From Megalobrama amblycephala (lineage: Eukaryota; Chordata; Actinopteri; Cypriniformes; Xenocyprididae): a stretch of DNA of 64,000 bases. The translations under genes and the position numbers were made by a program. Shown piece by piece: positions 23,240-33,861 of this stretch. Under the pieces are notes generated by a model. It searched no databases. It worked only from the letters and a program-made list of their open reading frames with translations, and was not told where the DNA came from. The stretch lies in assembly GCF_018812025.1 (NCBI RefSeq), contig NC_063052.1:17939414-18003413 (forward strand), given 5' to 3'. Each line of letters begins with the position of its first letter. Within the stretch, counting starts at the first letter, position 1.

Positions 23240-25180
23240 TATTTATTATTGTGTTGATTTATGTAGTTTAACAGTATTCACAATATATTAGGCCTTTTTG
23301 TTTTATTGCTTACATACTGTTTATATATAGGTCTTTTGGATTTATAGTAGATGTATTTTTGTTATTTTGGTATTGTAAAGATGAATATACTAATAATGTT
23401 ATACTGATTATGTAAACCTTAAAAGCACACAAAACCACAGTTAAAAATTGATAATTAATTAGACTTCCTACTTAATGACTTGTAAAAATATATTTTAGTG
23501 ATCTCATAACCAGAGCTGGCGTGACAGGGGTTGAATTTGCTCTGTGCGAGTGTTATTAAGTAGAGGTGTTGTTCTCTTAATGATTAATTACCTAATGTCA
23601 GCGTGCCTGTGCGAGGGGCAGCCACACACAGAGACTCCGTCAGGTTGTTAGTATGTGTGATGATTAGCAGTCCAAGCCCATAGGGACACATATTAATGAG
23701 GCCACATACAGTGTTAACAATTCATATCAATTCTTAAGGCAGGGCCTAAATTAATTAAGCTCTCATTTACAGGCACACAGAAACCCCTCTGGATTTGACC
23801 CGAAGAGAGGGTGTTAATAATGCTTTTTGGAGTAGCATTTACACAATTAATTAATTCTCATTAACAGCTAGTGAAATATAACAATTATCAAAAGGATGTT
23901 AAGGTGATGTCTCAATAATGACAAGCCTGATGCTTCATTACCTCTGTGGTCAGTAAAATCTCATTTAGTCTGAGCGTTTCAGTCAAATATGATATACATT
24001 GCATTATGCTGCTTTTAAAATGTGTATATATTACAGGAAGTGCATAGATATGTATGCAACACAAAGGAACATTTTATTGATACTTATTACAGATATCATT
24101 ATGCTCATCATCTATATATATTACCTTTTTCTAAAATAGACTACAGAGCTGTATATACTGTTCTTCCGTACCACATATACATCAGTCTTGGAAGAATTTG
24201 ATGAGAAATGACTGAGTTCTCTTCTGACATTTTAGAGGAGACATGTGAGATGGCTGGGGTCTTTTTCTCAGGATGGAAGTCTGAGAGACAAGGGACTACC
24301 AGATGTCTCAATTTGATCTAAATTTTTATCTTTAAGCATCAAGCTTTGTTTGAGATGAAGAGAAATAAAAACAGGCATAAATGTGTAGCATCTGGACCAG
24401 TCAGACACCCACAAATGATTTGTTATATTTAATGAAAATCTTCGACCATGACAGAAACAAACCCACTCCGCAAGTTTACCATCATTTCTTCATCCAATGC
24501 GGAAGAAATCGATTGCAACTTCAGCACCATTGGACCAAACTCTCAGGACTTTCTACTGCAACAGTATATTCGGATGCTCTTCAAACAGTGCAAGTATTGT
24601 ACGATATACTAAATAAATGCTGCTAGTTAAGTAAAGTTGTGAACCCCTTTATTAACAAAGGAGCTTTGTAGTGAGAAACTCATGGATCCTATAGCTTCAT
24701 TTTCTGTTCCCAAGTTCGGTTTCATTCTATCACTCTTCATTTTACCTATGTACGTGTGATTGTGTTTGTATGTGTCTGTTAGAGTAGTTGTGTTCGTGAT
24801 TTAGCTAAAAAAAACTTGTGCACAGTACATGTTTGGTTCTGACTCCTTGCCTGCAGATAAATTGTCATTTAAATGTTCTCGATCTTGTTACACGCTCTAA
24901 GTGCTGTAAATGCTAAAAAAATAATTATTTTTCTGTGGCCATGAAAAATGCCCTCTTCTTAGAATGAATTAATAATCAATACTGAGTGTTCACAGGATGA
25001 ACTGATTAATTGATTGTAATGTCAATGTAGGTACATCAAGTTAATCTGATTAACTGATTCAAATATTCATAATTAATCATAACAAGTTGTGAATAATTAT
25101 TAATATTTCCCCCTTTGTGCTACAAATGAATCAATTGTTGACATACAGAGAGTATAGTAGAGTATCGTTTCAACATTGAT
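23240..25180. other. Gene-free stretch; possible conserved block at 23480-23970
   Basis: 23480-23970 is repeat-poor and rich in TAATTA-type cores (GATTAATTACC, TAATTAATTCTC), which suit homeodomain binding. 24010-25180 is AT-rich with nothing recognised. Confidence 0.3.
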
Positions 25181-25184
25181 AATA

Positions 25185-25497
25185 ATACAAAATGTTTATG
25201 GCACAGCAAATCAGCATATTAGAATGATTTTTTAAGGATCATGTGACACTGAAGACTGAAGTAAATATGCTGAAAATTCAGCTTTGCCTTCACAGGAATA
25301 AATTGCATTTTAAAATATATTCAAATACAAAACAGTTATTTTTAATTGTAATAATATTTCAAAATATTACTATATTAATATTTTACTGTTTTTACTGTAT
25401 TTTTGATCAAATAAATGCAGCCTCGGTGAGCATAAGAGATGTCTTTCAAAAACGTAAAGAAATCTTGCCACCCCAAACTTTTGAACTGTGTATATGC
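25185..25497 (-). repeat. Interspersed repeat R, minus-strand copy
   Basis: GATCATGTGACACTGAAGAC, AAAATTCAGCTTTGCC, ACTGTATTTTTGATCAAATA and CCCCAAACTTTTGAACTGTG are blocks of a common cyprinid repeat. Other copies are at 37055-37240, 55998-56362 and 63695-64000. Confidence 0.75.
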
Positions 25498-25502
25498 TAT
25501 AA

Positions 25503-25660
25503 AACAGGGGTCCTCAATTCTGGTCCACTTTCCTGCAGAGTTCAGCTCCAACCTTGATCAAACTCACCTGTCTATAACTTTCCAGTACAGCTTGTTCAGG
25601 TGTTTTTGATTATTGGAGCTAAACTTTGCAGGAAAGTGGAGATTTGAGAACCTCTTCTGC
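25503..25660. mobile_element. Small inverted-repeat element (TCCTGCAGAGTTCAGCTCC type)
   Basis: TTTCCTGCAGAGTTCAGCTCC at the left pairs with GGAGCTAAACTTTGCAGGAAA at the right. I recognise it as a common fish MITE. Confidence 0.65.
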
Positions 25661-25671
25661 AAAACACTTAA

Positions 25672-26638
25672 AGGTGCCATCGAACGTTTTTTTACAAGAT
25701 GTAATATAAGTCTAAGGTGTCCCCTGAATGTGTCTGTGAAGTTTCAGCTCAAAATACCCATAGATTTTTTTTAATTGATTTTTTTAACTGCCTATTTTGG
25801 GGCATAATTAGAAATGCGCCGATTCAGGCTGCTGCCCCTTTAATTGCTCGTGCTCTCCACCCCCTCCCGAGCTCTCGACTCTATCACTGCATAAACAAAG
25901 TTCACACAGCTAATATAACCCTCAAAATGGATCTTTACAAAGAGTTTGTCATGCATGCTGCATGCATACATCGGATTATGTGAGTAAAGTATTTATTTGG
26001 ATGTTTATATTTGATTCTGAATGAGTTTGATAGTGCTCCGTGGCTAACGGCTAATGCTACACTGTTGGAGAGATTTATAAAGAATGAAGTTGTGTTTATG
26101 AATCATACAGACTGCAAGTGTTTAATAATGAAAATAACAACGGCTCTTGTCTCCGTGAATACAGTAAGAAACGATGGTAACTTTAACCACATTTAACAGT
26201 ACATTAGCAACATGCTAACGAAACATTTAGAAAGACAGTTTACAAATATCACTAAAAATATCATGATATCATGGATCATGACAATTATTATTGCTCCATC
26301 TGCCATTTTTCGCTATTGTCCTTGCTTGCTTACCTAGTCTGATGATTCAGCTGTGCACAGATCCAGACGGTAATACTGGCTGCCCTTGTGTAATGCCTCG
26401 ATCATGGGCTGGCATATGCAAATATTGGGGGCGTACATATTAATGATCCCGACTGTTACGTAACAGTCGGTGTTATGTTGAGATTCGCCTGTTCTTCGGA
26501 GGTCTTTTAAACAAATGAGATTTACACAAGAAGGAGGAAACAATGGTGTTTGAGACTCACTGTATGTCATTTCCATGTACTGAACTCTTGTTATTTAACT
26601 ATGCCAAGGTAAATTCAATTTTTAATTCTAGGGCACCT
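25672..26638. mobile_element. TTAA-flanked transposon, family M1 copy 3 (inverted)
   Basis: Starts AGGTGCCATCGAACG and ends AATTCTAGGGCACCT, with TTAA at 25668-25671 and 26639-26642; 967 bp, opposite orientation to copies 1 and 2. It holds a perfect 22-bp palindrome at 26449-26470. Confidence 0.85.
26449..26470. repeat. Perfect 22-bp palindrome inside M1 copy 3
   Basis: CCGACTGTTACG then TAACAGTCGG: exactly self-complementary. The same site is nearly intact in the other two copies. Confidence 0.9.
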
Positions 26639-26644
26639 TTAAAT

Positions 26645-28595
26645 TAGCACAGATAATTTGGTCTTGGACAGTCATAAAAACTGATGAGAAATGTTCATAT
26701 TGAAATGTGAGAAATTTGTGAGATCTGTGAAACTCTTGAGGAGACAGTTTTGGAAACTTCATGTCAGGTGAAAAAAAATATATAGGAGAAACAACTGAAA
26801 AATAGTTCTTTACCAATAATAATAATACATTTAATAATGATTTGGAGCATGCAGCGCTTTTAGTATCCACACAGCGACAAGATTGTGACAACTGACCCTT
26901 TTATTCCCTACGCATCAATGATGTGCGATAGCACTACAGAGTGCGTGTGTGTGTAAACGAACATGTGTGGCAGCCCCCGATTTCTGGCCCCAAGGACTTG
27001 TTCGTTCCCTTTCCATCAGCAGCCGTTTTCAGGTGGCATGCAGTAATTTCATGGCTCGTTGAGGGTGTGCAAAACCTGGGCCACTGTCACTGTTAACTTT
27101 CCTCTCGCCTGGAGCCTTTAAATGAAGTTATTAATCCAGCAAACACAAGCGGACCGGTCGCTCCCGTGGGGAGGAGCAAAATTTACTGTCCCCGTCTACA
27201 TCCGTGTCGCTACGAACCGTGTAATGACAATTTCATTTGTTTTTTTGTTTTTTAAAGATAACTTTGACGTCACCTCAGTGGATGTAACCCGTCAGGCCCG
27301 GTCACACTTCCACTTCCTCTCGGTCTTATTCTCCACGTCGCGTCCTCCATGTTTCCACCGCTGGTTTCCCAACTTCCATGTTCTGACGGTGCATCTGTTT
27401 CCTGTTTAATTGAATCAAGCCTTTCGAGTTTCCATACACCCCCTGCACTGAGTAAATGTGGTAAGACCACAGAAGTAAACATCAGAGGTAGTAGGAAGCA
27501 GCTTTTGCCATTCACAGCTTATCACCAAAGACCCATATGTTCACATAATATGCCTCCAATTTGAAGGAAAGGATAACATTGTCTACAAAATATCCCTCAC
27601 AGACAATGTTGAGAGACTAATACATCAAACTAAATTTGTTTGCCTTACTGTAAATATAATCTTCTGCTTTGTTTTTTAGGGGAGACTTCAAGCACTCCTG
27701 TAGGGGTTGAGTTATTTTAGCAAGATTTGGCCATTCTAGATTTTTTTTTTTCTCTTTATGGATAGCATACAGGTGGGTAAAAGGTTGGCGGGGATGATGT
27801 TTTGCCAATTTATTTTATCAAATGAACTAAAAATGAACTTCAAATATATCTCACGCCAGAGGCGAAAACATATGCAAAACCCATTACACAGGCTTCACCC
27901 TACCCCATTTCACACTATAATTCTATCAGATATCCTTTTAATGGTCTTCAGAAATGTGAAGGTGATGGAAGGTAGGTGCAAGGAGTTGAGGGCTTCAGAC
28001 AAGTCAGATAAAGTAACAGGATGAATTATGCCTTAATTGTTACCGCTCAAGTCAATCTTCTCAGAGAGATGGGGAAAAATGCATGGAGATGCATGTCACA
28101 AAAGTCAAGAACTGTACCTACCTCTGTTGTTTCTTGAGGAAAATCTCAGTATTGTTTGTTGGATAGATCTTTAAGTGCACTTTAATCATTCAGGATGTGA
28201 TGTTACATCCAAACCATCATGGGTGATTAACTTTGTTTATTTTTATTTATTTATTTTTTGGCAACATAAATGGAAAATGGCTTGTTTGATGCATCTCTAT
28301 TTCTATTTCAGTGGACAAATGTTTAAAAAAATACACTTTTGGGAGGTACATTTATTGTTTCACAAGTTCATATCTGCTCATGTAATCCTTGAATATAATG
28401 AAGGTAAACAAATTTGGCTTGATGTCCAAAAGAGGAGGCTTGAACTTGAGACTCTGAGCTCTGAAGTTTGTTATGAAATGTATAAAAATAAAGGTGGAGC
28501 TGCAAGAACTGGTACTTTATGCTACTGAAATATGCAGCTCTTGCATTATATTTGACAATATTAGATGAATTTCCTCATCCAGAACCTTCATTTAG
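26645..28595. other. Gene-free stretch; possible conserved block at 26960-27560
   Basis: 26960-27560 is GC-rich for this window (GGACCGGTCGCTCCCGTGGG, GACGTCACCTCAG, a CRE-like TGACGTCA is near 27266) and carries no transposon. 27560-28595 is AT-rich. The 117-codon frame at 28175-28528 has no recognisable product. Confidence 0.35.
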
Positions 28596-28609
28596 AACAT
28601 AAAGTAAAA

Positions 28610-29387
28610 TGGGGTAACTACATTTTAGTGTAGTTTACTGAGAACAAGACATTCCAGGAATGTTGTACACTTTAGCATATTTTAAAAAGAGTAAATTTTC
28701 ATGAAATAATATACTTTAAAGGAATATACTTAATTGTGAAATGTAATGTTTTCAGACACTTAACTGAATGTTAATTGCTACCAAATGAAAATATATAGCT
28801 TAAATTTAATCATTTATATTAACTGCAGTTAGCTGAGCTTTAGAGTGCTTTTTCTAAGCCACATAAGTAGGACCTAATATATCTTTTATATGTAGTTTCA
28901 TCATTACTTTTATTGTCTTTGAAATATAATTAAAGTGCACTACCGAATGACAAGGATTTATGGGAAACTAAAATATATTTTAATGCCATTTCTATTGAAA
29001 CTTGCATGTCATGTATTTGAATACAATTGTAATTACAATAATGATGAACTTTAAAGGTAATATTGAATAACACACTTAAGTTAAAATGATTATCAAGTAC
29101 TTTACATGTGCTTTATGTTAATCAACACATCAAAATAAGTGAACGTCTTTAAAGCATGACAAAAGATTATTAAATCATCATGATTTATTATGTACTTTAA
29201 AGTAAAACTTAACTTTTAACATTATTACAAAGCGCAATTTTTAAAATTATACTCAAGAGTTAAAGAAAGTCATCAAAGTGTACTCTCTTTATCTACACTT
29301 AAGAAGCCTTTTATTTCATTAATATTATATTATCTCAAGTAAACATACTTGTAAGATTTTAAGATTTTCTTTTTCACAAGGGGTAAG
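28610..29387. mobile_element. Family F element copy 1 (AAGTGCACTT type)
   Basis: AT-rich sequence with repeated AGTACACTT-like words, TTTATGGGAAACTAAAATATA and TAATGCCATTTCTATTGAAA, ending CTTTTTCACAAGGGG. Siblings are at 30235-30850, 41278-41818, 45868-47275 and 51538-54727. Confidence 0.65.
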
Positions 29388-29449
29388 ATTTCAGTTTGAA
29401 CTAACCAAAATGGGATATATTCATAGTGCCCTCTAAAATGTATTGCACC

Positions 29450-29745
29450 CTACACTCTTCAAAATAAAAGGTTCCAGTAAAAATATAGAAGCCCATTCAG
29501 TGTTTTACAGTTGGATGCCATAAGAGAACCATCTTAAGTTTTACAAAGAACGTGTCATTCTCTAGTTCTTAGAGATCTTGTGCTTTAAAGAACTCAGAAA
29601 TAGTTTGTTCTTAAGAATAACACCAAGAACTTTCACCCTCCAAAGAAACAAAACTTCCTACAGAGTGACAGGAACCTATTCAAAGAACCACTGAAGAAGT
29701 TTTATTTTTAGGAATTAAAGGTTAAGTGGTTGTGATTTATTGTAA
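29450..29745. repeat. Interspersed repeat with AAAGGTTCC/AAAGAACC words
   Basis: ACACTCTTCAAAATAAAAGG with TTCCAGTAAA, and several GAACC/GGTTC words, match a common fish inverted-repeat element in decayed form; a fragment also lies at 6235-6345. Confidence 0.5.
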
Positions 29746-29749
29746 GAGT

Positions 29750-30230
29750 GCAGCATGCACTTTCACCCATTCTGTATCTTCTTTACCATAGAGGTCATTC
29801 TGTCCTCTGTGTTTTATAGACTGTCTTTCCCCTGCCATCATTTTACAGCACAGTTATTTACATCGCCCTCTCGGTTGAGCAAGATACGAGCATAATTGCA
29901 TGTTAGTTTTTAATTATAAAAAAGTAAGGCGATGGGCTGTAAGGTAGCATCACATTGTTCCCGTCTTATCCGTGCTCTGTGATCGTGTGAGGCTGTCTCC
30001 TGTGCTAAGTGATGATAAGCCTGCTTTCTATGCTCGCTCATAATTAATCCATCTCTGGCGCGCCCCCGCCCTTATCGCGCTCGTTCCCGCGTCTCAATGG
30101 AACTGGAATTCTCCATTGATATCTCCCATAAAAAGAGAGTTGCAAATCCTTTAGTTGAGCCTTAGATTGAAGACATGATTCCCATTGCGCTAAATCTCAG
30201 CATCTATACCCTGAAAATACAAGGAGGAAT
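29750..30230. other. Gene-free block 2.3 kb upstream of zfpm2; candidate regulatory DNA
   Basis: 29930-30150 is GC-rich (GGCGCGCCCCCGCCC) and includes TGATAAG, CTTATCC and CTTATCG words, ATTAATCC and repeat-free flanks. Conservation cannot be tested here. Confidence 0.35.
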
Positions 30231-30234
30231 TTTA

Positions 30235-30850
30235 GGCTGTTGTATATAAGTGCACTTGACATAACTGAATGTAATTTTTTGGACACCTAATTACATGCCA
30301 ATTGTAATTGAATGAAAATATATGATAGTTAAATTTTATATTAAACGCAATTTGCTGTACTTTAGAGTTTTTTTTTTTTTGACCCACTTAGGTAGAACTT
30401 AAGTACATCTTTATGTTATTTCATAATTACTTCTATTATCTTTGAAATACTGACTGATTTATGGTAAACTAAAATATACTTTAATGTCATTTCTATTGAA
30501 ACTTGTATATCAACTATTTAAAAATATTTACATACATTTAAAAAATATATTAACTTTAAAAGTAATATTGAATAACTCACTACCGTTAAAATTATAATCA
30601 CATACTTTACATGTTACATGCTTTAGTATGTTATACAAGACATCAAAATAAGTGAACACATTTAAAGCATGCCAAATGATTATTAAAATATAATGATTTA
30701 AAATATACTTTAAAGTAAAACTTTTAATTTGGCATTGTTACAAAGTGCACTTAAAAAAAAAAGTGTACTTAAGTATGTTAAGAAACAGTCATGAAAGTGG
30801 ATTCTTTTGTACACTTAAGGTGCCTTTTATTTCATTGATATGTTATCAGT
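30235..30850. mobile_element. Family F element copy 2
   Basis: ATAAGTGCACTTGACATAAC at the left, the shared TTTATGGTAAACTAAAATATA block in the middle, and TACACTTAAGGTGCC at the right. Confidence 0.65.
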
Positions 30851-30859
30851 TTTTTGGTT

Positions 30860-31068
30860 GCACTTTATTTTACAGTGCCATAGTTACATTGTTATTACTC
30901 AAATAAGTACTGAGTACTATTAATTAACTACATGTACTTACTATAGAGTTACAGTTAGGGTTAGGGTTTGGTTTAGGGTTAGTTACTTGTAATAATGTAT
31001 AATTTACTGTTACTAGTAAGTACATATAGTAACGTGTAACTACGGCACTAAAATAAAGTGTTACCTTT
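30860..31068. mobile_element. Inverted-repeat element, family G copy 1, with TTAGGG-like core
   Basis: TTGCACTTTATTTTACAGTG and CACTAAAATAAAGTGTTAC form inverted ends. The core has GTTAGGGTTAGGGTTTGG, resembling telomere repeats; this is part of the element. Other copies are at 41110-41220 (right half) and 58556-58745. Confidence 0.7.
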
Positions 31069-31140
31069 TTTTTAAATACATATATATTTTTAAGATCTGA
31101 AGTACACAGCATATGCACATTCATTACAACTAAGTGTACT

Positions 31141-31410
31141 TTTGAATTATAAGCAGGTTTATATAGATTATAAGTCATATTCATTGACATTTCAACATTT
31201 TTTGCCCATTTTGAGTCAGCTCAGAAAGTACGAAAATCAAAAGCATTTAAGTTCAGAAATGCTGTCTAGGTATGGCAGCTCACTAGGCATATATTCAGAA
31301 TGGAATACTTGCACACTGCTTATACTGTGCAGTAAACACTGTAAACAGCCTTCTGCTTTTTGTGTGTGTGTGTGTGAAATGCATAGTGAAACATTTCAAA
31401 TAGTAGTGTG
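31141..31410. repeat. Segment shared with 54767-55010
   Basis: AGGTTTATATAGATTATAAG, TTCATTGACATTTCAACATT, GAGTCAGCTCAGAAAGTAC and GTAAACACTGTAAACAGC appear in the same order and orientation in intron 3. Both copies lie next to family F or G sequence. It is probably a dispersed repeat. Confidence 0.7.
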
Positions 31411-31611
31411 TATGCATGTTGAATTCAGCAAATGGCATCCAGCAATCATCTCGGAAATAAAAATGTTTCTTTCAAATTTTATGCAAAATAGCCTTATCTC
31501 TTTGTAGTTCGGACATGCTAAAAATGGTGGTATTTCCAGTTCTTTCTCACACTGGGAAGGTAAACTTGAGCACATTGCATTGTGGGATATAGTGTTGCAC
31601 AAAGTAAGCTC

Positions 31612-31722
31612 TGGCCCTGTCTCAAATGGTGCACTTGATGTCTATTTTGATGTCTTGCAGAACCAATGGTCTATGGCATTACATCAGGTGTGGACTTCAC
31701 GGTGCCATTTGGGACGAGGCCT
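31612..31722. mobile_element. Small inverted-repeat element (about 110 bp)
   Basis: GGCCCTGTCTCAAATGGTGCAC at the left pairs with GTGCCATTTGGGACGAGGCC at the right; a common fish MITE type. Confidence 0.6.
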
Positions 31723-31950
31723 CTGTTGCATGCGGTACATTTTAGCAAAATGCAGTAAATTATCCAGTCATAACATCCCATAAATTATCAAAATTTGCAA
31801 ACCACGCAAAGTATGCATACTGTATACTGCAGAAATAGTAGCCTACACGGTTTTGAGACCTGTTCAGTGTAACCTTTTACATTGTGTTGTTCTGAAAATT
31901 TCCAGCTAATATGATAAACAAAACAATAAATAACCTATTGGCTGTAACAC

Positions 31951-32110
31951 TTTTTTTTTTTTTTTTTTTTTTTTTACAAACAATCAAACAAAAACAAAAC
32001 TCACATTAACCCAGAAAGTTACATTTACACCGTATTTAATTAGACCTCATACAAAACCATCCAGAGAGGAAAGAAAAAAAAAAAAAAAAAAAGAAAGAAA
32101 AAAGAAAAAC
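31951..32110. repeat. T25 tract and A-rich tract upstream of the zfpm2 promoter
   Basis: An uninterrupted run of 25 T at 31951-31975 is followed about 100 bp later by a run of 19 A (32074-32092) that continues as A-rich sequence to about 32109. The two tracts are complementary and could pair. Poly(dA:dT) tracts disfavour nucleosomes, which would suit a promoter-proximal position; this role is inference. Confidence 0.7.
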
Positions 32111-32119
32111 GAGGATCTA

Positions 32120-32429
32120 TTAAAATACTACAGCGCAGTGAATGTAACTTGGCTGTAGTGTGTGGAGTGTGTGAGTGCTGCTGCAGCTCTACGGCGCACC
32201 GCTGCGCTCAAACCTCCTGCAACAAAAGCACAACACGCGCTCATCTGCGCTGTCAGTGTGCGCTCGGATCACAACACAACTTAACCCTCTACACGACGAC
32301 ACCAGCTAACCCTGACTGGAATCAGACAGACACTGAAACACATCCGAGTCTTACAGACAGCGCGTTTATCTGTGTTTGGATGAATCGCAGTATCATTTTT
32401 TAATCTCGAGACCAGCGCGCGGAGCAGGA
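32120..32429 (+). promoter_or_regulatory. zfpm2: Presumed zfpm2 promoter and 5' UTR, CpG-rich
   Basis: The 310 bp before the zfpm2 start codon are much richer in CG dinucleotides (GCGC, CGCG, ACGACG) than the AT-rich flanks. This fits a CpG-type promoter plus 5' UTR. No convincing TATA box was found, so the transcription start is not placed. Long T and A tracts lie just upstream. A 7-codon upstream ORF (32380-32403) and a start-stop ATGTAA (32142-32147) would be in the leader if transcription starts before them. Confidence 0.6.
32380..32403 (+). promoter_or_regulatory. Upstream ORF before zfpm2 (7 codons)
   Basis: ATG at 32380 opens a 7-codon frame (MNRSIIF) stopping at TAA 32401-32403, 26 nt before the zfpm2 ATG and in another frame. 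If the transcript starts upstream it could lower translation of the main ORF. Its context (GGATGA) is moderate. Whether it is transcribed is unknown. Confidence 0.45.
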
Positions 32430-32469
32430 ATGTCCCGGAGGAAACAGAGCAACCCAAAGCAATTCAAAC
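32430..32469 (+). CDS. zfpm2: zfpm2 exon 1: start codon and NuRD-recruiting N-terminus
   Basis: The ATG at 32430-32432 has G at -3, a good initiation context. The exon encodes residues 1-13 (MSRRKQSNPKQFK) and the first base of codon 14. This is the FOG N-terminal repression motif, consensus RRKQxxPxxI, which binds RbAp46/48 and other NuRD subunits in FOG1 and FOG2. The splice donor GTGAGT starts at 32470, leaving phase 1; the C completes an Arg codon with the first two bases of exon 2, restoring the KR at positions 13-14 seen in mammals. Compared with the mammalian motif as I recall it, position 10 is Lys instead of Arg and position 12 is Phe instead of Ile. The exon sits at the end of a CpG-rich 5' region, as expected for a first coding exon. 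Confidence 0.9.
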
Positions 32470-33457
32470 GTGAGTTTGCCAACGCGGATATTCCTCATGC
32501 TTTTTTTTCCCCTCAAAAGATGACAGTTGTTTATAGTAGTTTTAGTTCAGCTAAAGTTGATACACAAACGTTTCTTTAAAAACATTTCGATTTGTGATCG
32601 GAGCTATTGTGGATCAGAAATCAAAGGCTTGTTTTGTTTCATTGTATGAAATAACTGATATTCTTCTTTTATATTATATCGTAATAGAAATGAAAAAAAA
32701 AAAAAAATGAAATTTTGAGATCTTTGGAAAGTTAGTAACTCTTGATTTGTCTGAATGGCTGCATGCAATGTTTGTGAAGTATAAGCCATGTGCATTATTA
32801 TTACTTTTAATACAGTTAAAATATACACTTGAAAATTACACTTATAATCTTGTCAGAAAAAAAAAATGATTATTTTCTATTGTTTGAGAAATTAATGTAA
32901 TGAAAAAAATGTCTGGAAATCTGGAAGTTTTTAAAATGGCAACAACTCTTTTTTTGAATAAGGCAAACATTGCAAAATATACATCTTGGAACTACAGAGA
33001 AGTGCATTGGTTGACGCTTGGTGGAAATTAAATTTTTATTGAAGCAAACTTGAAATAACAAGGACAGGTCTCTAAAATATGTTATTTATTTTCAGTCTTG
33101 GCATAAGGCACTGGAGTTTTTATAGTGCTGAGACTGTTTGCTTAGCAGTCCAGGCATATCAGCCTTCATCATGTCTGTTTTCTGCTTTTCAAGGTCTGCA
33201 TTATACAGAAGGCAGTTGTTGTGATATCTCAATCTGCAGACGTGTCCCACATATTTCTGGAGTGATTTGAAACACTAGCACAGAGCAGAGAGTTCTTGAA
33301 ATGACTGTAGGCTAGAGAGCGCAGCAGCACCTGTAAGGAGCACAGCTTTACCAGCCACCTGCTCATAGCAAAGGACAAAGAGGTTGTTATGGGTAGAGAC
33401 GCTCCTCTCTTTTTTTTTTTGTTACATTTTGTTCCCAATTGAACGCACTTTGCCCTG
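32470..33457 (+). other. Start of zfpm2 intron 1
   Basis: AT-rich intronic sequence with short A runs (32694-32707, 32861-32867). No exon, RNA gene or recognised transposon was seen. 33270-33390 is richer in GC and repeat-poor. Confidence 0.5.
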
Positions 33458-33861
33458 TTATCTGAACCCTGGCGATTCACCCTGGATTTTCATATTTTGC
33501 CTATTCCATTCTCTGGTGTGCCCTCTGTGAAGCAGATAAAGCGAGAGCACTGAAAGAGCTCCATTAATTTGCCCCGATGACTGTGGCGATAAGGGCAGAT
33601 AATGGGTTAGATAAGCTGGGGAAGATATACCATCAGAGACCCCATTATTACCATTAGAATTCCAGGCCAGCAGTCTGTTCCAGCCTGATAATCCCTCCCC
33701 CATCCTCCACTTCGCATGATAAGACAAGGAATAGTCAGTCCGCACTCTCTTTATTAGCCCGCCTGGATATTCAGATAATATGGTGATAAATTATGTATTT
33801 TCTTTTCTCCCACTATTTTAGCCCTATTGAAGGATCTGTCTTTCTCCTTATGGAGAGATAA
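33458..33861 (+). promoter_or_regulatory. Dense GATA-motif cluster in zfpm2 intron 1 (candidate enhancer)
   Basis: Nine WGATAR sites lie within 404 bp, about 1 kb downstream of exon 1. TTATCT is at 33458; AGATAA at 33535, 33598, 33610, 33774 and 33856; TGATAA at 33687, 33718 and 33785. An extra GATAAG is at 33589. All but one are on the + strand. From base composition I would expect roughly one or two. The segment has no recognised transposon and no coding frame. FOG2 works by binding GATA4/5/6, so GATA input to its own gene is plausible. Enhancer activity is inferred. Confidence 0.5.

Noticed and set aside
28175..28528. Plus-strand frame of 117 codons
   Set aside because: No recognisable domain, AT-rich, no ATG at its start; treated as chance.
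32149..32403. Plus-strand frame of 84 codons before zfpm2
   Set aside because: Starts at TTG and crosses the CpG-rich 5' region; the zfpm2 start codon lies after it in a different frame.
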